Positions 47,595 through 61,867 are shown, numbered from the stretch's first letter. The stretch is 64,000 bases of DNA from Hirsutella rhossiliensis (GCF_020360975.1 NW_025408669.1:806001-870000), one strand, 5' to 3'. A program made the numbers and translations. Notes: generated by a model not told the origin, from the letters alone.

Positions 47595-48467
47595 ATGGCC
47601 CATCACGCCTTCAAGCAGCAGCCCCCGACGCAGACGTACGGCGCCGTCTCCTTCCCAGCGCCGCACATCGTGCTCGTCGTCTTCAATCGGCCCGCAAAGC
47701 TCAACGCCATGACCAGCGCGGCGCAGTACGAGCTCGAGTCCTTCTTTGCCTGGTTTGACGGCGAGCCGTCTCTCCGTTGCGCCGTCGTCACCGGCGCCGG
47801 TCGAGCGTTTTGCGCCGGCATGGACCTCGACGAATGGAATCAGCTCAACGCCCATCGGGCCGCCGGCCGCCTCCTTCAGCGCCCCATGAACCCACCGTCC
47901 GGCTTCGGCGCCCTGTCCCGTCGCCACGGCAAGAAACCAGTCATCGCTGCTGTCAACGGGCTGGCCTATGGCGGCGGGCTGGAGATGCTGGCCAATCTGG
48001 ATCTCGTCGTCGCCGCCCAGAGCGCGAGCTTCGCCCTTCCCGAGGTCAAGCGTGGAGTCGTCGCCAACGCGGGCTCCCTGCCGAGGCTGGCCAGGACGAT
48101 CGGGCGGCCCCGGGCCATGGAGCTGGCTCTCACGGGGAGAACCATTACAGCGGCAGAGGCCAGGGAATGGGGGCTGATCAACGCCGTCACCGAGGACGCC
48201 GCCGCGCAAGACTGTCCCGTGCTCGAGCGCCCCGTTGTCAGAGCGGCCATGGAATATGCCGCGGCCATTGCCGGCAACAGCCCAGACAGCGTCGTCATAA
48301 GCCGCGCGAGCATCATTGCCGGGTGGGAGCACGGCAGCGCGGAGAACGCGACTCGCCTGCTGAGCGAGACGTGGGACGTGAGGTTGAACGGCTGCAGCAA
48401 CCTCCACGAGGGTGTCAGGGCTTTTGTGGAGAAGAGGGCTCCTCGGTGGGTAGATAGTAAGTTGTGA
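47595..48467 (+). CDS. sidH: Enoyl-CoA hydratase/isomerase, SidH-like, with peroxisomal SKL
   Basis: Single-exon crotonase-family enzyme of 290 residues. In fusarinine-type siderophore synthesis SidH dehydrates mevalonyl-CoA to anhydromevalonyl-CoA. Crotonase motifs are intact: FNRPAKLNAM at the N-terminus, oxyanion-hole segments CAGMDL and AYGGGLEM, and the LPEVKRG segment after them. The protein ends DSKL, a perfect type 1 peroxisomal signal, as expected for SidH, which acts in peroxisomes in Aspergillus. ATG 47595 is the first in frame and has good context (ACCATGG). The call as SidH rather than a general hydratase rests on the neighbours: NRPS and ABC relics upstream, MirB-type carrier, ferric reductase and SidF-like gene downstream. 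No stop or frame change is seen, unlike four of its neighbours. Confidence 0.78.
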   Translation: MAHHAFKQQPPTQTYGAVSFPAPHIVLVVFNRPAKLNAMTSAAQYELESFFAWFDGEPSLRCAVVTGAGRAFCAGMDLDEWNQLNAHRAAGRLLQRPMNPPSGFGALSRRHGKKPVIAAVNGLAYGGGLEMLANLDLVVAAQSASFALPEVKRGVVANAGSLPRLARTIGRPRAMELALTGRTITAAEAREWGLINAVTEDAAAQDCPVLERPVVRAAMEYAAAIAGNSPDSVVISRASIIAGWEHGSAENATRLLSETWDVRLNGCSNLHEGVRAFVEKRAPRWVDSKL

Positions 48468-49207
48468 TCAGCCGGGCTACATGGCCATAGAAAAGACAAG
48501 TGTAGGCGCATCTTTTACTTGTCCTCGACTACCCAGCCAGTGTGATTGGACCTCCATCTCGCATGTTCATCAGCAGCCATAGTATCATAGTCCCAAAGAC
48601 TTGACACATTCACGGCTAGGATGCTATAACAGGGTATTTTGAAGGTATGATGTATGATCAACGAGTATTTCGCGTAGACGTTAATGTGCACTGCAGAGTG
48701 CTCCCATGCAGAACCCAGGGGGCTCTTCTATCCCGCGGTGTATATAGACCTGAATGGGCATATACTGTACAGTCATTCAAGGAATCGTCCTCCCCACGAG
48801 TCCGACTCCATGCTGCCGTGCATACCGCAAATGCTCCAGTGGAACACGGTTGGCCGATGGATGACCCGGCTGCCCAACCCTGCAGTCCATCGAGGTCGAG
48901 ACAGAATCGATCCATGTTAATACCGGGTGCGGCAATAGCTCCGGGAAGACTGAGGCTCATGTATGGATGGGCGATCTGATCATCTGCAGCTGCGAGATCT
49001 GACGCGGTACAGAGAGCGACGCCCACGGTTCGGGCTCTAGAAGCTTAGCATCGATTTCTTTCTATTTCTTTCAGACCCCATGTTGAAACCCACCCCCGTC
49101 CATCCACGCCTTCGGTGCTTGACTAAAAACCCTCCAGCCGCCCTTGTCGAAGCCATTGATAGTCAATACCCCTGACTATGGCGGACCAAGTTGACGAATA
49201 GTCCACG
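48468..49207. other. Intergenic between SidH-like gene and transporter relic
   Basis: No supported frame. Upstream of the relic, a short ATG frame at 49,177 stops after a few codons. Confidence 0.5.
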
Positions 49208-51137
49208 ATGCCTCGGGATAGGCACCCGAGCCTCGAAGCCCAGCAACTCGAGGCCGAGAGCGCAGTCGACCAGAATGCGCAAGAAGAGGCGCGTATCGCC
49301 GAGTCCATGACTCTGTCGTGGTCGAGGTCGTCGCTGATAATAGTCTACATCTGGTAAGCCTGGTCGAATGTGATGCTCGTCCGGCGGCATTCAGACACTC
49401 TCCATGACAAACCACAGGCCAAGCACTAACTGGGCCTCAGCATGTGGCTTCTCTACTTTAGCAGCGCGCTCCGGTCGTTACCCACCGCCAACCTCAGCCC
49501 CTTTGTGCTCAGCGGTCTTCAGAAGCACTCGCTGTTGCCCGTCATTGGCGTCGTGACGAGTGTCATGACCGGCGCCACCTACATACCCCTGGCCAAGATC
49601 CTGAGCCTATGGGATCGCACCGCCGGCTTCTCCGCCATGGCGGCGCTCGCGACGTTGGGGATGGTGTTCATGGCCGCGTGCAACACGTTTGAGCTCTATG
49701 CGGCGGCCTACGTAAGTCCTCAGTCGTCTCGTCTGGATCATGTTGTGCTACTCGACACCGTCTCTACCTTCAACGCCCGCCGCGTCCATTCATGGCCAGT
49801 GCCGCTAATCGCTAGAAAGGACGTCCAGGTGTTCTACTCAGTAGGCTTCACCGGCATGATCTTCTCCATCGACGCCGTCACGTCGGACACCTCGTCGCTG
49901 CGGAGCAGGGGTCTCGCGTTTGCCCTCACCCCGTCGCCATTCATGATCACTGCTTTTGGCGGGCCAAGGCGGCAGAGACCATCTGAGCTGACAACTGACG
50001 ATGGGCCTTTGGCGCCTGGGCAATCGTCGTGCCCGCCGTCTCGGCGCCCATGGTCGTCTTGATGCAGCTGGGCAAGCGCAAGGCCAAGCAGAAGGATTTC
50101 TTGTCAAAGCCTAAGAGCGACCGTGCCCTGTCCCAAAGCATCCAGCACTACGTGGTCGAGTTTGACGGTAAGCTAGCTGTACCTTTCAACTTTCTGGCAC
50201 GTATCTGACCCGACGCTTGATTATAGTCGTTGGCGTCTTTCTCCTCTGCGCTGGCTTTGTGCTTTCCTGCTCCCCTTCACCCTCACCTCCTCGTCCCAAG
50301 ACCAGTGGGGGACCGGATACATCATCGCCATGCTCGTCATCGGCTTCTTCCTTCTCATTGCCTTTGGCCTCTGAGAAAAGAACGGCGCGCGCACACCCTT
50401 TTGTTCCCTGGTCACTCCTTAAGTCTCGCAGCGTCATGGGAGCCTGCTGCCTCAGCTTCACCTACCAGGTTACCTATTACTGCTGGAACGTCTACTTCAC
50501 CTCGTACCTGCAGGTGGTATACAATATCTCCATCACCTCGGTCGGCTATATCTCGAGCATCTTCGACGTTGTCTCGGGCGTCGAGCTCTTGATCGTCGGC
50601 TGCCTGATCCCCGGCCGGTACAAGTGGGTGCTCATGTGGGGAGTGCCGCTATACATCCTCGGCGTCGACTGATGTTTCAGTTTCGCCAGCCCAGCTAGAG
50701 CCTGGGCTATGTCGTCATATGCCAGATATTCATTGCCCTGGGCGGCGGAGTCATTATCATCGGCGAGCAAGTCGCCGCCATGGCAGCCTGTCTCCACGAC
50801 GACGAGGCCGCCGTCCTGGCCCTGCTCGGTCTGTTTTGCTACATTGGGGTGCCTATCGGCAACAGCATCTCGGGCGCCATCTGGACCAACTCGCTCAAGA
50901 GTCGCTGCCGGCGAGCGTTCAAGATCAGTGGAGTGACACTTATAGCAGCCTGGAGGTGCAGTTAGCTACCCTATCGGCTCTGACGTGCGAGACAGCATTA
51001 TATCCGCCTACGCGTCCACGCAGAGACTGATGCTCATTGCCGATACTTCCATCATGGTGCTGGCACTGGTTTTCATGATGATGATTAAGGACATTAACGT
51101 CAAGAAGATTCAATGGGTTAAGGGAATGGTACTTTAG
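49208..51137 (+). pseudogene. Broken MirB-type siderophore-iron MFS transporter
   Basis: Relic of a 14-helix siderophore importer. Exon 1 runs from ATG 49208 through EARIAESMTLSWSRSS to a good GTAAGC donor near 49,357; exon 2 starts MWLLYFSSALRSL and continues LAKILSLWDRTAGF, typical of siderophore carriers. After MITAFGG (49,960) the frame breaks with two TGA codons before WAFGAWAIVVPAVSAP. A good intron lies at about 50,168-50,226. Further defects: a TGA near 50,374 where Trp is expected (FGL-EKNGA), a frame change at 50,671 and a TAG in RQPS-SLGYVV where Gln is expected, and another frame change near 50,930 to 50,975. The C-terminus is still legible (IMVLALVFMMM, KIQWVKGMVL) and ends at TAG 51,135. 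At least five lesions make it nonfunctional. Confidence 0.88.
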
Positions 51138-52399
51138 GCTTTGAAGATGTACTGTGGACAAACTCTGACAACTGAATATATGTAGCGCAACTAAATCGAC
51201 TTGAGCCGGCTCTCCTCTCTCTGTTTTATTTGATGCCCCCAGAGCCAGTGATCCGGTAGCTTATTCTTATTGACGCGCTTGGGGCTCATCATTTCGAGTC
51301 TGACTATTGCATGGTACTCTTATCTCATGCGTCAGCCGAGACCGTGATGAGTCTGTCCTACAAACGATCTCGTTCGAGTGGACCTCCACGAGGACGTCAG
51401 TAGGACGTCTCGCTTCTTGTGTTGCCAGCTCCGCGGCCGCGGAAACCTGCTCGTACCCGTCCCTGCTGCCATCCATGACTCGTCCATTCAGGGGATCCAC
51501 ATCATGCTGGGAGATCCCACATCGAGGGGGTGCCTGGAATATTAACACACCCCTTGACGGCCACCCTCTTGGCGGAGCCTCGTACGATCCTCTTACGCAC
51601 GCATATGCGGGTCTCATTATCAATCAGATCAGATAGGTCGGTCAACGTCCTGGATTGAAAGTGAAAGCTTGCCAACCACCCACCACTAAAGGGGAAAACT
51701 TCCATCCCACCCAGATCCAAGTCACGCCGGGCCCGCCTGCCGCTTTATCTGTCGCCGCAATGGGCCACCTCCCTCTGCGACCAAAGCGTACCCTTATATT
51801 CCTTCTTGCTTCGGCCTCTGCGTCGACCGCCGAGCCTTGGGGGTTGTTGTGCGCGCAAAGTTGCCACAACTGTCTTTAGTCGCTGCGCTTTAACGACTCA
51901 AGCCCCGCAGACTCGGCCTTTGTATAGTTATGTCGAAGCCGCTTTGCTCTATCGTCGACGTACCTGTGTCTCGATCTTAACTGTGGGACACAGTCTCGCC
52001 GCCTGGCCCTACGAGAGCTCAACGCGACATGCCAAGAGACGCTCGATGGTTCTATCCCGCCCTTCTCTATAGTCGCCGACTTAAAGCCTAATAATATTAA
52101 ACGAATTCGAAGAGTCGACCGAAACGACTCACTCGGTCCCGACAAGCCCCTCTGCGAAGTCGTCCTCCCCTTATTAGAGTTCTTTACGGCTTGGCTTGAG
52201 ACTTTGGTAGGCACACTCCACGGGTCGTGGGCAAGTTATACATACATAGGGACCAGATTTCACTCATTCATCTCTAGGAGGCTTGGTCGTATGCCCGAAA
52301 ACATCACTTCTTATGCGGGCAAGTCTTTTTGCTAGTCTTACCTCTTACCACGACATGATAGAATGCTACTGACTTACTCTCAACACCTAGTCTTGCCAC
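51138..52399. other. Unassigned stretch between two relics
   Basis: Two frames catch the eye without identification: one on + at 51,307-51,636 and one crossing 51,880-52,210, where the + strand reads as protein-like sequence containing ADLKPNN and PLLEFFTAWLETL with one stop. It may be a fragment of a mobile element. No gene claimed. Confidence 0.35.
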
Positions 52400-54386
52400 G
52401 ACAACATTTTGGGTGCTCGTCGTTGCGCTTGGAATTTTCAATAGGATATACCTGGCGTTCTACTATTCGCGCGGCTTGCAACATAGCCTGGGTTCTACGA
52501 AAATCTCCAATGGCCCCCGGCCATGGGTCAAGCGCCATATTCTTCTTCCCGCGACCTTTAGATATAGTTGTTCCCGGAGCGTCTGGTAGTCCACAATTCC
52601 CCCTCGCATCCAATCACTTATAATAGCAGTGTTTTTTACTATCAATGTCTTCTTCGTTGTCAATGGTTATAAAATCACCTCGCAAAACTTCTAGTGGGTT
52701 GCCTAACTGTCCTTCGCCGTATCTCCCGGCCGCAAAATACCTCTCTAATCCAATTAAAGCTTTGATAATGTCACAGACCAGCTGCTTCGCTATGTGTCCG
52801 ACCGGACAGGAGTTGTGGCCCTTGCCAACTTTCCTGTTATATGGCTATTTGGCATGCGGAACAACGTTGCTATACGGCTGACGGGTTGGGACTACGGAAT
52901 ATATAGCAACTTTCACCGCTGGGGTGCTCGAATAAGCACCATGGAAGCCGCTATACATTCCATTGGGTACCTGGTCATTGTTCTTCGGGGTAGGTCACGC
53001 TTGTTGCCGTCTTGGCGAAACCATAGGCCTCTTAACGTCGTTTAATGGAGCTCAAATAGCTAATGCTGCATCTTCAGAGGGTGGCAGAAGCTATCTCTTC
53101 TTACAGTTTGATGAGTGGTATTGGACCGCGGGGGTCATTGTACGACAAGCCCGCGTGAGCAGCTCACTTAGATCGCCTCGTCTTGCTGACGGTGTGTATT
53201 TACAGGCCATGGCGTGCATGTGCTTGCTGGTTTCAGGCTCTATATACTGGATGCGCCGCCGACACTACGAAACGTTCCTGATAGTTTATATCCTCCTATC
53301 GCTACTGATGCTAATCGCATTGTTCGGGTAAGTCGAGACATTCAACGCCCACCAGACATGTGAAAGGCAGGATAAAACTAAAGGACCTGCAAAGACACGT
53401 TTTAATATTCCGGGGAGAATACAATGTACTGCTCTAGGTCTCGGCATTCATCTGGTTACTCGATAGTACTGCGGTTTTCTAGAATCGTTGCTTTTAGCCC
53501 CCAGTCTCTATGGACCAACGCCTTCGCAGTCTACGATGCTTCCGCCAACGTTGTTCAGCTCTGCGTACCCGTCGGCAAGAAAACTGCTTGCAAGCCAAGA
53601 CCTGGCAGCTACTACTACCTTATGTTCCTCGGTGATACCCACTACTGGGAAAGCCATCCATTCACCGTTGCGTCTATGCCGGTCTTAACCCCATCACCAC
53701 CTGATCCGGAGGCTTCATGCTTAAGGGAGCAAAGGCCGTTGCTTTACGCTGATTCCATCCCCGTGACTCATAGAAGTAGTGATGCGACTCCACCTGACAC
53801 GAAGTTGGACATATCTTACATGACGTTTTTGATACGGCCTTATAATAGCTTTACGCTACGATTATAAAGTTTGGCAATGAGCACCAAGTCCTTGAGAGTC
53901 CTCATAGAAGGCCCCTATGGCCACACGCACCCGCTCCATCAGTACGGCCATGTCGTGTTCATCGCCGGAGGGGCAGGTGTCGTGACTCCCTTGTTATACC
54001 TGCCGTCGTTGACTGGCTCCCTTCAAAGACCCAGGTCTCTAGAGATACACTAGGCAGTACGGGAATCAGCGTTTGCCCAAGCAGTGCTTTCGAAGTACCT
54101 CGACAACACTTTGAGCACAGGCAAGCTCGCGGTAAAGCTGTACATGCCGTCCCGAGCGGGAGATGCTTCAAGACACCACTTTCCCCCTCGGATGCACCGA
54201 CAAACTGGCCGACCTGATATAGCAAGAATAGTCGCCTCAGCGGTTGTGGATGCTGGCCGAGAGAGTGTGGCCGTTGTGGCCTGTGGGCCTAAAGGAATAG
54301 TAGACGACGCGAGATTGGCGGTCGTGGGGATGTTGAAAGGCGCCAAGTGTCAGATAGACTATTTTCAAGAAACCTTTCAGTGGTGA
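52400..54386 (+). pseudogene. Broken ferric reductase (FRE/NOX family)
   Basis: Relic of a plasma-membrane metalloreductase that frees iron from siderophores or ferric salts. Legible parts in order: ALGIFNRIYLAFYYSRG, VVALANFPVIWLFGMRNN, NNVAIRLTGWDYGIYSNFHRW (the block with the first haem His), ARISTMEAAIHSIGYLV (second haem His), MACMCLLVSGSIYWMRRRHYE, then the FAD domain with HYWESHPFTVAS, the NADPH domain with IEGPYG and FIAGGAGVVTPL, and the tail VVACGPKG and IDYFQETFQW at the stop (54,386). Breaks include TAG and TAA in NF-WVA-LSFAV near 52,692-52,708, where Gln codons are expected, a stop after FTLRL (53,866), and TAG near 54,051. The CAG/CAA-to-TAG/TAA pattern points to RIP-like mutation. 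Not functional. Confidence 0.87.
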
Positions 54387-55279
54387 AATGTTCATGCCGC
54401 AATGGCAAAGGGACGCAATAGACCATATCTAAGCGAAGGCAGCGCTCCAAGGGGTAACGTGACGAGACGAGTTCGGCCTCGCCCTGGCTCCAGAAGTTGA
54501 GTATTGCTCAATTCTTAGTGTTCATTGATACAGGCTCTCCTTAATCTAGAGAACTCGACAGGAAAGGTTTCAGCTGCCTGTCACAACGATTGACCCCTAA
54601 TTGCCGCTACGGGCAGTAACACACTGCACAACGATATTGACTGTATCTTGTATTATTTGGTATTTTCTGTTCCCTTCTATCCTGCTACATCCCATAAATG
54701 CTACTCACATTCCACTAGCCCCTGATCCTTGTCGAGAATAACCCCAGTAGCAAAGATGTCATCTTCCGAGACCTACAAGGTGCAACTGCGGCATTTAAGA
54801 TACATGTACTCGCTCTTGCTTGCCTTGGCATGTCAAAGGGGTGTAAGTACGAGGAACTCGGAGCCGGTGAAATCCCAAGACGCCGATCTTATCAGTCTCG
54901 TGGCACCTGAGCGGAGCCAGCGAGCTCTATGTCCAACGTTTGACCTTTACACTTCACACGGTATGGGCAGTCGCTGCTGCTTGCCAAACAAGGTGATCCT
55001 AGTTATAGTGCAGTCAGTATACATGTCCAGTGGGGCCCTCGCAACGCCTGATACCGGCACGAAATTTGCGCACCAGAGTTATTAATGTAACCAGAACTTT
55101 GCCCAACTCATCGAGTGGGCTCGATCACACAGGCGGCACGTTGTCCTGTTAAAACTCTGGAAGCAGTCGAGTCAGAATATCCCCCAGGGATAAATTAGCA
55201 CAGACGGAGACCGAGCGGCGGTGCTTTGCTGGCCATCTACTAGCCTCATCTTTGAAGTCTCCCATGCAAATTATCGAAG
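54387..55279. other. Upstream region of the SidF-like gene
   Basis: 893 bases. A frame at 54,729-55,085 on + (118 codons) has no recognisable features. No clear regulatory element identified. Confidence 0.45.
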
Positions 55280-56578
55280 ATGGACACTGGCACTCTTCGG
55301 AAACGGTCTCCGATCAAAATTCGCCTGCCCCATCCCTACCTCACAACCTACTACCTCGAGCCCTCTTCCAAGACTGCGGATGGCAACGTGCCGTCGTATC
55401 ACTTCCGCCAAGGGGACACATCCAAGCCAGCTCAAGTCTTTGCCCAGCCTCTGCACAACGAACAGATACACTTTAGCAGATTGGCGCCCTTGGAGTCAGA
55501 CAATGTGCCAGACTCAGACAACACTGCCTGGGCTCGCGCGCGACGAAGTCCGGTCTGGACCGTGACCTGGGAAGGCGCCGAGCTGCCGACGGTGGCTCAA
55601 GTATGGCTCTTTCTGTACGCCTTCTTCACCGTCGACCACGAAACCGAGACCTTCCGTCTTCGCCTATGCGGTCCGGGCACCCACGCTCTGGTCCGATCAC
55701 TATGCTTGTCCATGGTAGCCGTCGAGCACCCGCTGCCTGTCGACGGCCCGGACCAGTTTGAGCGGAGACAAGACGAGGTGCTTGTCCTCCGCAGCGCATT
55801 CTGGCAGGGCTGTGCCTCGCCTCTGGGATCGCAGCCCATCTGGCTGCCCAGTCGGAGCGCCGTCGCCGTTGTGCCTCACCTTGAATACACCCTGATGCCG
55901 ACAGGGCCGACGTTCCTGAGACACCCGCGCCGATATCCAAAACCCACGCCTGGATCCGTCATCTACAGTCGCTACATCCCCTCTCTCGACGAGCACTTTT
56001 CTCTCCTGGCGTTGGACTACACCAACCCAGAGCACCTGAACCTGTTCCACACGTGGCAGAATGACCCCCGGGTCGCCCAGGGCTGGAAGGAAACGGGCAC
56101 GCTCGAGGAGCACCGCGAGTACCTGCGCGCGATGCACGAAGACCCCCATGTGATGGCCGTTCTTGGCCGCTTTGACGACGCCCCCTTTGCCTATTTTGAG
56201 GTCTACTGGGCCAAGGAGGACAAGATGGGCGCGCACTACGCCGCCCTGGACTTTGACCGCGGCCGGCACTCGCTTGTCGGCGACCCTGCGTACCGGGGGC
56301 TTCACCGGGTCATGGCATGGTGGCCGAGCGTGATGCACTACCTCTTCCTGGACGACCACCGCACCGAGAATGTCGTTGGCGAGCCGCGTCTCAGCAACGA
56401 CAAGGTGCTCATGTACGAGTACATGTTTGGGCTGCACCAAGACAAGTACCTCGATCTGCCGCACAAGCGGTCCAGTCTGGTCAAGTGTTCGAGAGAGCGC
56501 TTCTTCCAGGTGTGTCCATTCGGCCAGAACACACAGCATGTTGCGGGCACCAACTTTGGGTTCAAGCCACGTTTGTAG
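55280..56578 (+). CDS. sidF: Hydroxyornithine acyltransferase, SidF-like
   Basis: Single-exon protein of 432 residues with a C-terminal GNAT domain of the siderophore type (Acetyltransf_8, shared with IucB and lysine/ornithine N-acyltransferases). SidF transfers the anhydromevalonyl group from CoA to N5-hydroxyornithine, the substrate for fusarinine synthetase. Recognisable blocks: FHTWQNDPRVAQGWKETG (about residue 255), FAYFEVYWAKEDKMG, LDFDRGRHSLVGDP, and FLDDHRTENVVGEPR, all characteristic for this domain, then YVDLPHKRS-like DLPHKRSSLVKCSRERFF. The end is FKPRL; PRL is a possible variant type 1 peroxisomal signal, matching the peroxisomal site of SidF. No defects seen. It is a few kb from the SidH-like gene and from four broken siderophore-type genes. 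Confidence 0.85.
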   Translation: MDTGTLRKRSPIKIRLPHPYLTTYYLEPSSKTADGNVPSYHFRQGDTSKPAQVFAQPLHNEQIHFSRLAPLESDNVPDSDNTAWARARRSPVWTVTWEGAELPTVAQVWLFLYAFFTVDHETETFRLRLCGPGTHALVRSLCLSMVAVEHPLPVDGPDQFERRQDEVLVLRSAFWQGCASPLGSQPIWLPSRSAVAVVPHLEYTLMPTGPTFLRHPRRYPKPTPGSVIYSRYIPSLDEHFSLLALDYTNPEHLNLFHTWQNDPRVAQGWKETGTLEEHREYLRAMHEDPHVMAVLGRFDDAPFAYFEVYWAKEDKMGAHYAALDFDRGRHSLVGDPAYRGLHRVMAWWPSVMHYLFLDDHRTENVVGEPRLSNDKVLMYEYMFGLHQDKYLDLPHKRSSLVKCSRERFFQVCPFGQNTQHVAGTNFGFKPRL

Positions 56579-57245
56579 CACACTAGGTGTAGATATAAGG
56601 AGACCCCGCGATGATGGGCATTAGAACGAGCGTCTGTTGAGAGCCAAGCGATACAGGCAGTTCAAGATTCATGTGCATTTAGCTTCGAAACAACTACACG
56701 AGCCGTGTACACAAATGATGTTGGCAAGTAAGCACTTGTATGCGCCAGGGGCTCTCTTGAACACGGTTATTCCATGCTACTGGCTTGTTGAAGTGGCCTT
56801 TTGAAACGTTCCATCAACGACCAGCCAGGACTGGAGCAGCTTCAGCCATTGGCAGAAAGCCGAGGGGCTGGCGTCGACGGCAACGCGAAGGTTGCAATGC
56901 TAAGTTCCCCGCACCAGGCCAAGAGGAAATAGGAAGGCGCTGGAAGCTCGGCTGAAAATTGTCCTTGCCAGTTGAAGAGGCCAGACTACAGGTAATACCC
57001 AGATTCCGGTCTTTATCTTCAAGGCACCGTCAACCCTGCCTCAATGTATCGATATATACGGCGTCCTCACCTTCCACATTGGAACAGACTGTTATCCGCA
57101 GATCTTGCTCAGGCTGGGGCTTCATTCTCGTCGCCATGGCTACATGTAACCCACTTCTTTCATCCTGCTGAGCATCAAAACTCGAGACTTGTTTTAGAAA
57201 CGCTGCCTCATAAGCAACTCCAGCTCTGGACTGCATACATAAAGC
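56579..57245. other. Intergenic: subtilase promoter
   Basis: 667 bases. No frame with support. Confidence 0.5.
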
Positions 57246-60402
<3,157 letters not shown>

Positions 60403-61867
60403 TTAAGTTTCGGCCGAATTTGGATCGAGACGAGTGTTTTCTTCGGCAACCTCCCCTAGACCACCTTTCTTCTCGGTTTCGACATCATTGCCATCGATCC
60501 AATCTATTGTATCCTGAGGCTTGGTCGCCTCCGTCTTGGTCGCCTCCTCAGGCTTTTTGGTCTCCTTGGCCTTTTTTGCCTTCTTGTACTTGAATCTTTC
60601 GCAGTCATCCATCGTCCCGTAGGAGAATCTGCACATGATATGCATCCGACTCATCTCCTGCTTCGTAAGGGGTTTTAGGACCTTTGGCTTGTCCTTCGGC
60701 TTCGGCTTCTCTGCCGATTCCTGCAACTTGTCGACAAGAGCGTCACATCGCTTTAATGTCTCGTCCCGATGGGGTTCATCTTCTTTAGAATTGTCCAAAT
60801 CCTCGCAGCCCTAGAGAAGGTCATTCAGTCCTCGGACCATTGTTTCGTCGTCGATCTTTACAGTTGTCTTCTCGTCGGCGTCCATGTATCCATGCGTCTG
60901 ACATTCCCGGTCCACATCATTCGGATATCGTGGGGGTGTCCTCCTTTTCAACAAACAGATCCACCACAACTTGACCCCGTTTCTGTAGATTTCTTTTACC
61001 GGCGGCCCAAAAGTATCTTCCTGCCAGCCTGTGATCGTGTCGTTGAACCCTTCGACGGCCCGTCTAATAGAATTATCCCACTCTCTTAGTATTTTAAGTA
61101 GCTGATGCGCATTCTCAGCCACCGCAAAAAGGGCTATTTGCTTGACCCCGGGGTTTACGCGAAGTCGGTATTTGCTCGTCCTCTGGGGGACAATATTTGA
61201 TTTGCTGTTAGGTGCGCCCTTCGCAGACGCCTTGTTCGACTTAGACGGCAGAGTCGGCTTATATAGCTTATTCGGCCCATACTTCTGCTTAAACGCCTTC
61301 CTTTGCTTAGAATTCATTCGAGTTATTATTCGTCGCGTTAGGGTTCGGGTGGAGTTTTGTTACCTTGCACGAGGTGGTGGCCCTCTTTCTCTTCGGTGTA
61401 TTGCTATCCTGGCCTCCGGCAACGATCTCAGTACTGCCCGGGGTCTCGCTGAGTGTCCCGCCACGAAAATCTCAGGTCAAGGCTCTCAAGGGCTTCATCT
61501 TGCAACAACTGTTCTGCCTCTTTCTTGGAAAATCCCCCGTTCGGTTCAGTGGCGACATTGATAAACTGAACTGCATCCGTGGCATCCTTCGTTGAGTCAC
61601 CCGACAACTCAGGAATCTCGTTTGACGAGTCAAGAATCTGCTTGAAAGCAAAGGCCGAACCGACAAAAATGAAGGAATACCCGACTCCTTTTACAACCCT
61701 CATCATGTCCTTAAATCCCTTCTTATCTTCACATTCATAAAGGCCCAACGGAGTATCTGACTCGTCGCCATAACCCGATAACCCGTCATCTGGTTATAAT
61801 CTCGGCGCGCCATAGGGTTGGCTGTGGTGAGTCCCACAACAGTGAGTAGGGCCGTTGCGATTTTCAT
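60403..61867 (-). pseudogene. Secreted-protein gene of unknown family with two frame breaks
   Basis: The minus strand starts with ATG 61,867 and a signal peptide MKIATALLTVVGLTTANP. Coding sequence of one protein then seems to continue to 60,403, with two probable introns: one from a GTAAC donor just after a TSCK segment to a CTAAG acceptor near 61,308, and one of 51 nt (GTAAAG...TCTCTAG) near 60,810 that removes the only stop in that part. Two one-base frame changes remain unexplained, near 61,780 (just after ARRDYN) and near 61,465 (after ESLDL). Other visible features: a hydrophobic stretch GVGYSFIFVGSAFAF, a Lys/Ser-rich centre, an aromatic KLWWICLL block and a Lys/Glu-rich coiled tail with two Cys. 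I recognise no family. It may be a recently broken gene or carry sequencing errors. Confidence 0.55.

Noticed and set aside
51880..52210. Possible transposase fragment.
   Set aside because: Protein-like reading but no motif I can name; left as unassigned.
60799..60861. Stop-codon readthrough at the single TAG in the unknown secreted gene.
   Set aside because: A 51-nt GT-AG intron that preserves the frame removes the stop more simply.
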